From assembly GCA_002189035.1 (NCBI GenBank), contig NEEC01000009.1, positions 744,001 through 808,000 of the forward strand: DNA of 64,000 nt, read 5' to 3'. Below are positions 58,589 to 64,000 of the stretch, one piece after another. Position 1 is the stretch's first letter; each line of letters starts with the position of its first letter. A model generated the notes under the pieces. The model was given only the letters and a program-made list of their open reading frames with translations. It was not told the origin of the DNA and searched no databases. The position numbers were made by a program, and so were the translations under genes. This DNA is from Utricularia gibba. Its lineage: Eukaryota; Streptophyta; Magnoliopsida; Lamiales; Lentibulariaceae.

Positions 58589-61500
58589 ATGATGGAGAAT
58601 ATTGAGACTTTGTTGGCTGCAGTTGCGGCTTTTAACGACGATGAGGCTACTCTTTCTAATGGGTTAGATGTGGGGTCTCGAAATTCTGAATCTTCTCCGG
58701 GGATCCAGCAGGTTTCTGCTCCCTCGAAGCTGAATTCGGATGATAATCAGCTGACTTCGTCGATGGCGGCGCCTCCTCCAGCTCAAGCGGTGGTGCCTTC
58801 TGCTGCGGTGCCGGGGGCCGGAGCTCTAGCAAAGAAGAGGAGAGGGCGCCCCCCAAAAGGGCAGATGGCGGTGAATTCGCCACCGCCGAAAAGAGCAAAA
58901 GTTGAGGACGAGGGGAAGACGTCTGCTTCATCTGCTTTGATGGGGGTTCCTTGGTGCTTTGTGATCGCAAGTAAGCTTAGTGAAATCATTATTAATTGAA
59001 AATGATTTATGGCGATTTCTCCTGTTCCTCAATGCAACTGTTTCTCGATGTTGAACTTGCTTATTGTTGGCCCTTAGGGGTTGTCCGAAGGCATATCATC
59101 CAGCCTGCATTAAGCGAGATGAAGAGTTTTTCAAGTCCAAGGCAAGATGGAACTGCGGTAATTTTTTTCTGCCTGTTTATTTTCATGGCTATTGCAAGTA
59201 TGCCTTCGATTCACATCCACCTTTCTCGATTTATTTCGGTGAATGTCCTCATTTTGAGCAGGTGAATTTGCCCATGTGACTAAGATATTTTTTATCGATG
59301 AAGATTTAATGATATGCTGATGATTTTAGGATCACCAGTAAATGTCATTCATTCGAATGTGATTTGTGTAATCTGTCTGGATGTCATGACATATAATTCT
59401 GAATGCTGTCCGTGTATGCCGTGTGTTGCAGGTTGGCACATTTGCAGTGTCTGTCGTAAGGCCTCCCATTATATTTGCTACACTTGTCCGTATTCTCTGT
59501 GCAAAGGATGCACTAAAGATACAGACTACTTGTGTGTAAGAGGAAATAAGGGATTTTGCACGACGTGCATGAAAACCATTATGCTGATTGAGAAGAAAGA
59601 ACAAGCAAACGTTGAATCGGTAAGGGAAAATTTTGTTGGCATGCTATTACATGGAATTCTGTCATTGGAAAAAGTTTTCTTATGCTATTCTTGAGCGTGA
59701 GTGTAATTTAGCTATATGATGGCGTGCATTCCACCAATTATGCATTGACATATCCCTATCTGATATTCCGCTGGGTTTTTACATGTATCGGTTCAGCACA
59801 ATCACATAGTGAATTCTACATTTTCCTCTCTTTAGAATGACTTGCTTCAAATGTATCTGGAGTGTTTCTAGTTTGTTGCATCAGCTGTAATTTCTATTGC
59901 AGATTCAGGTTGATTTTGATGACAAGACTAGCTGGGAGTATTTGTTCAAAACGTACTGGGTGTGCTTGAAGGAAAAGTTGTCATTGTCACTGAACGAGCT
60001 AGAACATGCTAAAAAGCCTTGTGATCCTGTGGTTTCTTTGCCTTCTAGGTGGCAGTTAAGTCGTGTGCATCGTACTGCAATTGATGTAAGAAGTTCCGTT
60101 TCATATGGTAGTGGAGAACATTTGGAGTTGAATAAGCCTCCTGTGCAATCGATCCATAATGATGAAGAGTTGAGCATAAAACCATCAAGCACAGTTAATT
60201 GTGTTGAGAAACAAAGACTGCGTGGTGAATATGGCCCTGGTCATAATAGTGAATGTGGGAGCTCAATACAGTTGGAATTGTGTAAGCCCCATCTGGATTC
60301 TGATTTGCGGCAGATTGATGAGTCAAGGACAGTTATGTCTTCTTCCAGTAGTCATGTAGAGAAAGTAACTGATACAAAACTCAACAGGGAGAAAGAATCA
60401 GCTGAGCTAATGAAAAACAAGGGTGGTGAATGGGCTTCTAAAGAGCTATTGGAATTTGTTGGGCATGTGAAAGATGGAGATCTGTCACCTATGTCACAAT
60501 TTGATACTCAGACGATGGTGCTTGAGTATGTAAAAAGGAATCGCCTTCGGGATCCTCATCAGAAGAGTCAAATTATATGTGATGCAAAACTGAGAAATCT
60601 ATTTGGGAAACCACGTGTTGGGCACTTTGAAATGTTAAAGCTTTTAGAGTATCATATTCTCATTAAAGATGATTCTCTGAAGAACGGTGTTGTTCCTGCT
60701 GGAGTTGTTGGTTTGGGTGTTCACAATGAGGTTATTGAAAACGCACAGGACTCATCTTTCTCAGTTAACAGTAGAAAGCGGAAACCACTTCGAAAGAGTG
60801 GAGACAGGATTTCTCAGGCTGATTCAAATGAATATGCGGCAATTGACATTCATAACATCAATTTAATTTATCTGCGGCGCAGTTTGGTGGAGGATCTTAG
60901 CAAAAATCAGAATGATTTTGATAGTAAAGTCATCGATTCTGTTGTCAGAATTCGGGTTGCAACTAGTGATCAGAAGCAAGACGTTTATAGGCTAGTTCAA
61001 GTTGTAGGTATGGTGTATATGTTCGCAAAATTGCATGTTGTGGATTTGGTGTACATCATGTATTTAGATTCGCTTATCCCTACATATCAGGAACTAGTGA
61101 GGCATCTGAGCCGTATAAAATTGGAGACAGGACTGTTAATGTGATGCTCGAAGTGTTAAATTTAGATAAGAAAGAGCTGGTATCAATTGATGCAATCTCT
61201 AACCAGGACTTTACAGAGGTAACAGGACATGCTAAAATCTTCAACTTGTTGATGTTTGTAATTTATTTTTGTTCCCTGAAAAACAGCCTTGAGAACCCTT
61301 AACTGTCTAATCTAGCTAGTCTGTGCTTTGTCGACTGCAGAATTTTTTTTATTTGACTGCTGATACAGTCTGATTGTTAACTTTAAAATTCAGGATGAAT
61401 GCAAGCGACTACGCCAGAGTATCCGATGTGGGCTTGTGAAACGGTTGACTGTTGTAAGTCTTCATAGACCATTTTCCTAAAAGTTAACCTGAAGCTGCAA

Positions 61501-64000
61501 AAGGTGGTCACTTGTTTTTGGTATCTCTATCAGGGTGCGGTACAGAAGAAAGCTATGGCACTCCAGGAGATCAAAGTGAATGATGTAAGTTTCCCAGTTG
61601 TCATCGCAGCACTTCATTTTTGATGCTGCTACCATTCTGTATTTTTAGCCTCTTTTGCTCACATATGTTTTTTTTTTCTTTTCTTTTGACTGAACCTGTA
61701 AACATAATTCTTTTGCTCCATATTCTGAATGTAGGGGATGGATTCAGAGATACAACGGTTGAATCATCTTCGAGACCGAGCTAGTGAAAATGGGCGCAAG
61801 AAGGAATATCCTTTCTTTATAGTTTTTTTAATAATCGCTATTTTTTCCTTTTAGTTTGTTTTTTTTAATATTGCATATGATTGATTTCAGATTTCAAGGT
61901 CTGTGCTGATACGCACTGTATTTTTTATATTCATATTAGTTCTACTTGAGCCTTGAAATGTCACTGAATGTGGTCAAGCCAATGTATTTTTCTGAAAGTG
62001 TGCCCTGGATTTCCTTAATATGTTTCCACGCTCCGAGAATACGTTGAGAAACTACAGTTGCTGAACTCCCCCAAGGAGCGTCAACACAGAATCTCTCAAG
62101 TTCCAGATGTGCATTCTGATCGAACAATGGATCCTGATTACAAACCAGAAGAAGATAAAATTGGTCTCACAAGTAAAATAGGTACCGCGTCATTGATTAA
62201 GCTGTTTTACACCCTGATTGCCCATTTTTATTCTCTGGATATGATGTGCAATAAGCATCTGAATTTGCAGATGAGCATGGGCTAAGTTCTGATCCATATC
62301 AAAATGGTAGGAGGCGTGTCTCTCCAAGAGTAAAGGGTAACTTTCTGAGGAAATGCACAGTACTGCATATTTCACTTGCATTCCACTCGTGTGACCTTTT
62401 TTTTTTTTGGTGCATTGATCAGGCAAGGATTTGCCGAAACAGGTGGCAAATAGAACTAAATCAGAGAAGACACTTGCAAGTGGATCAAATAAGTTGGACA
62501 ACCATTTGACTCGCTCTGCTGTTTCTAACCCAGGAGATCAAATTAGTACTTGCCAATTGATGCAAGATTCTGGACAGGGCACAAATACTGCCACAAACTC
62601 TGGTTCTCCTGATCATATTGAGACAGAGCGGCTGTGGCATTATCGAGACCCTAATGGAAAGATTCAAGGACCATTTTCCATGATGTACCTACGAAAATGG
62701 AGCATGTCCGGATTCTTCCCAAGTGATATGAGGATATGGACTAATCATGAGCAGTATGACTCGTTGCGTCTTTCTGATGCACTCAATGGTAAATTTCATG
62801 CTGCTTCTGATCTCCGTGGAAAACCTTTAAAAGCCGAGGAGAATGTGTTGGCTGGTGGATGTAGAGCATCTGAGGTTAACAATCAAAATGGAGGGTATAG
62901 TGTGAAGGCATTGACCTCTTGCAGTAATGATGATGTTCTGCCAGAAAAGAGCAGTGGGGTTGTGGCAGCAGAGACGTCCTGGCCACAGTTTTGGGGCTTT
63001 CTGAAAGACAATAGTTCGAGTGATGCGCAGCAACGGAATATGGTACCCTCATGTAGCACTGAGCTTACCCATAATGCTCGAACAGACAGAGGGACAGTTT
63101 GTGGTGAGGTAGAGCATGTTTCTCCAGTGGAAGAAGGGAATGCTCCAAATGGGGTTGTAAACAACCTTGAAGGGCATGGACTCGCAAAGGTATCGAGTGT
63201 TGAGGATCGACGGGGGCAAACTGCTGAGGCAAGTGTAAGACCTTTGGACATCGACTTGGGCTCATGTGGTGTAGACCCAGTTTCGGTTCCGGAACCAATA
63301 TCAAAGACACCATCTTCAAGCAAGAACTTGGGAAATTCCTTTGTCTTTGATCTTCCTAGCCCAACACCAAGCACAGCAGCTGAAAATCAGCAGTCAGTTT
63401 CTTCAGTGTCGGCACAGAAAACTTGCTTTTTGGAGCTGTTGAGCCCTGCACCAAGGTCAAGCCCTGATGATCAAGGAGCTGAGGCTATCGATTCGAAGCC
63501 TTCTGGGACATCCAATGTTCCAGCGGAAACAAGTTGGAGCATGGCTTCAAACCTAGTGTTAGGAGGTGTCCAAATGCCAGCAGTGTCTGAAGAATGGTGT
63601 GGATACTCACCCACACCAGCAAAACCATCTAGCCATGAATGGGAGGATACGAGCATTGTCTATGCATCTTCATCGAAGCCTCCAGAAACATCTGGTGAGA
63701 GTACAGCCAATCCAAATTCAGGGGGTGTTCAGATTCCTCCTGCGCAAAGCCTGCCTAATTGGCTGACACATGAGATGATTGAGTTTGATGCCCTGGGTGA
63801 GGAGTCAGTATCGGATTTGCTCGCAGAAGTTGATGCAATGGAATCCCAAGGTGGCTTGGTTTCTTCACCTCTATCTGCATTAAAGTTTGCAAGAGAATAC
63901 TTTGATGACTGCAAAGATGATTGCTTCAGTTCCATGGATGAATTTAGCTCTGTTCATGGTCCTCTAGGGAGCGATGTCTTGAGTTCCACTGGAGAAATGC
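58589..64000 (+). CDS. NERD: NERD-like PHD/SWIB/Plus3/GYF protein (3' end outside window; one frameshift)
   Basis: Arabidopsis NERD (At2g16485) is a GW-repeat, histone-H3-binding protein in siRNA-dependent DNA methylation. Eleven exons are visible: 58589-58970, 59078-59157, 59432-59619, 59903-61007, 61091-61218, 61394-61453, 61534-61584, 61735-61805, 62030-62181, 62271-62336 and 62423 onward. Order: an AT-hook-like KKRRGRPPKG; a PHD finger (VCFICFDGG, LCDRKGCPKAYHPACIKRD, WHICSVCRKASHYICYTC, SLCKGCTKD); a SWIB domain near 60430-60670 (LRNLFGKPRVGHFEMLKLL); a Plus3 domain (YKIGDRTVNVMLEVLNL, LRQSIRCGLVKRLTVG); a coiled EYVEKLQLLNSP segment; and a GYF domain (LWHYRDPNGKIQGPFSMMYL). A long Ser-rich tail follows. 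One G is missing in 58912-58915, between KVEDEG and EDVCFICF. Intron 8 is AT-AC. Confidence 0.9.
61806..62029 (+). other. AT-AC intron, U12 (minor spliceosome) type
   Basis: The intron begins ATATCCTTTC directly after the codons for GRKK and a GA dinucleotide. It ends TTTCCAC before GCTCCGAGAATAC. A branch-site match TTCCTTAAT lies at 62011-62019, 10 bases from the 3' end (consensus TTCCTTRAC, typical spacing). Joining at these sites gives GRKKELREYVEKLQ in frame. No GT-AG pair gives the same join. All three signals match the U12 AT-AC consensus. Confidence 0.88.

Noticed and set aside
61655-61700. Poly-T tract as a terminator
   Set aside because: It is a pyrimidine tract inside an intron of the NERD-like gene, as expected for plant introns.
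1-64000. tRNA, rRNA, CRISPR, prophage or bacterial operon content
   Set aside because: No T-loop/A-box pairs, rRNA blocks, spaced repeats or polycistronic layout were found. Gene structure is that of plant nuclear DNA.

Overview
The window is nuclear DNA of a flowering plant. It holds multi-exon genes with short introns, mostly GT-AG plus one AT-AC, split by AT-rich intergenic DNA. The genes include plastid-targeted enzymes, a plant-type WRKY factor, an ERF factor, a cellulose synthase and a plant PHD/SWIB/Plus3/GYF protein. No organellar, bacterial or viral block, CRISPR array, rRNA or convincing tRNA was seen.

Layout from left to right: shikimate kinase (-, 3' end off-window); DRG GTPase (+); WRKYGKK-type WRKY factor (-); plastid IscA/SufA-type Fe-S protein (+); violaxanthin de-epoxidase-related protein VDR (+); two-domain tRNA-His guanylyltransferase (-); FUT13-type alpha-1,4-fucosyltransferase (+); a spatacsin-like gene of about 15 kb (-); a small conserved plant protein of unknown function (+); UBP27-type deubiquitinase (-); a decayed RPN5 proteasome-subunit pseudogene (+); ERF factor (-); two head-to-head copies of the ribonucleotide reductase large subunit gene RNR1 in a near-perfect 8.4-kb palindrome (42586-51028); a CESA6-clade cellulose synthase (-); and a NERD-like chromatin/RNA-silencing protein (+, 3' end off-window).

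The genes are ordinary housekeeping and growth genes, not a co-regulated cluster. From memory of Arabidopsis loci, several neighbours match two paralogous Arabidopsis regions: At4g39350-39540 (CESA2, UBP27, spatacsin, DRG, SK2) and At2g21770-21900 (CESA9, RNR1, VDR, WRKY59). The window therefore looks like one ancestral block that is split between duplicated segments in Arabidopsis.

Three things stand out. (1) The RNR1 palindrome has arms that appear to differ only in homopolymer lengths, and its outer flanks are recognisably homologous but diverged. (2) The NERD-like gene has a textbook AT-AC (U12-type) intron. (3) At least eight single-base frameshifts, nearly all in homopolymers, break otherwise well-conserved genes. 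The third pattern looks more like indel error in a long-read consensus than mass pseudogenisation, and it affects how the other calls should be read. No undescribed multi-gene system was found.
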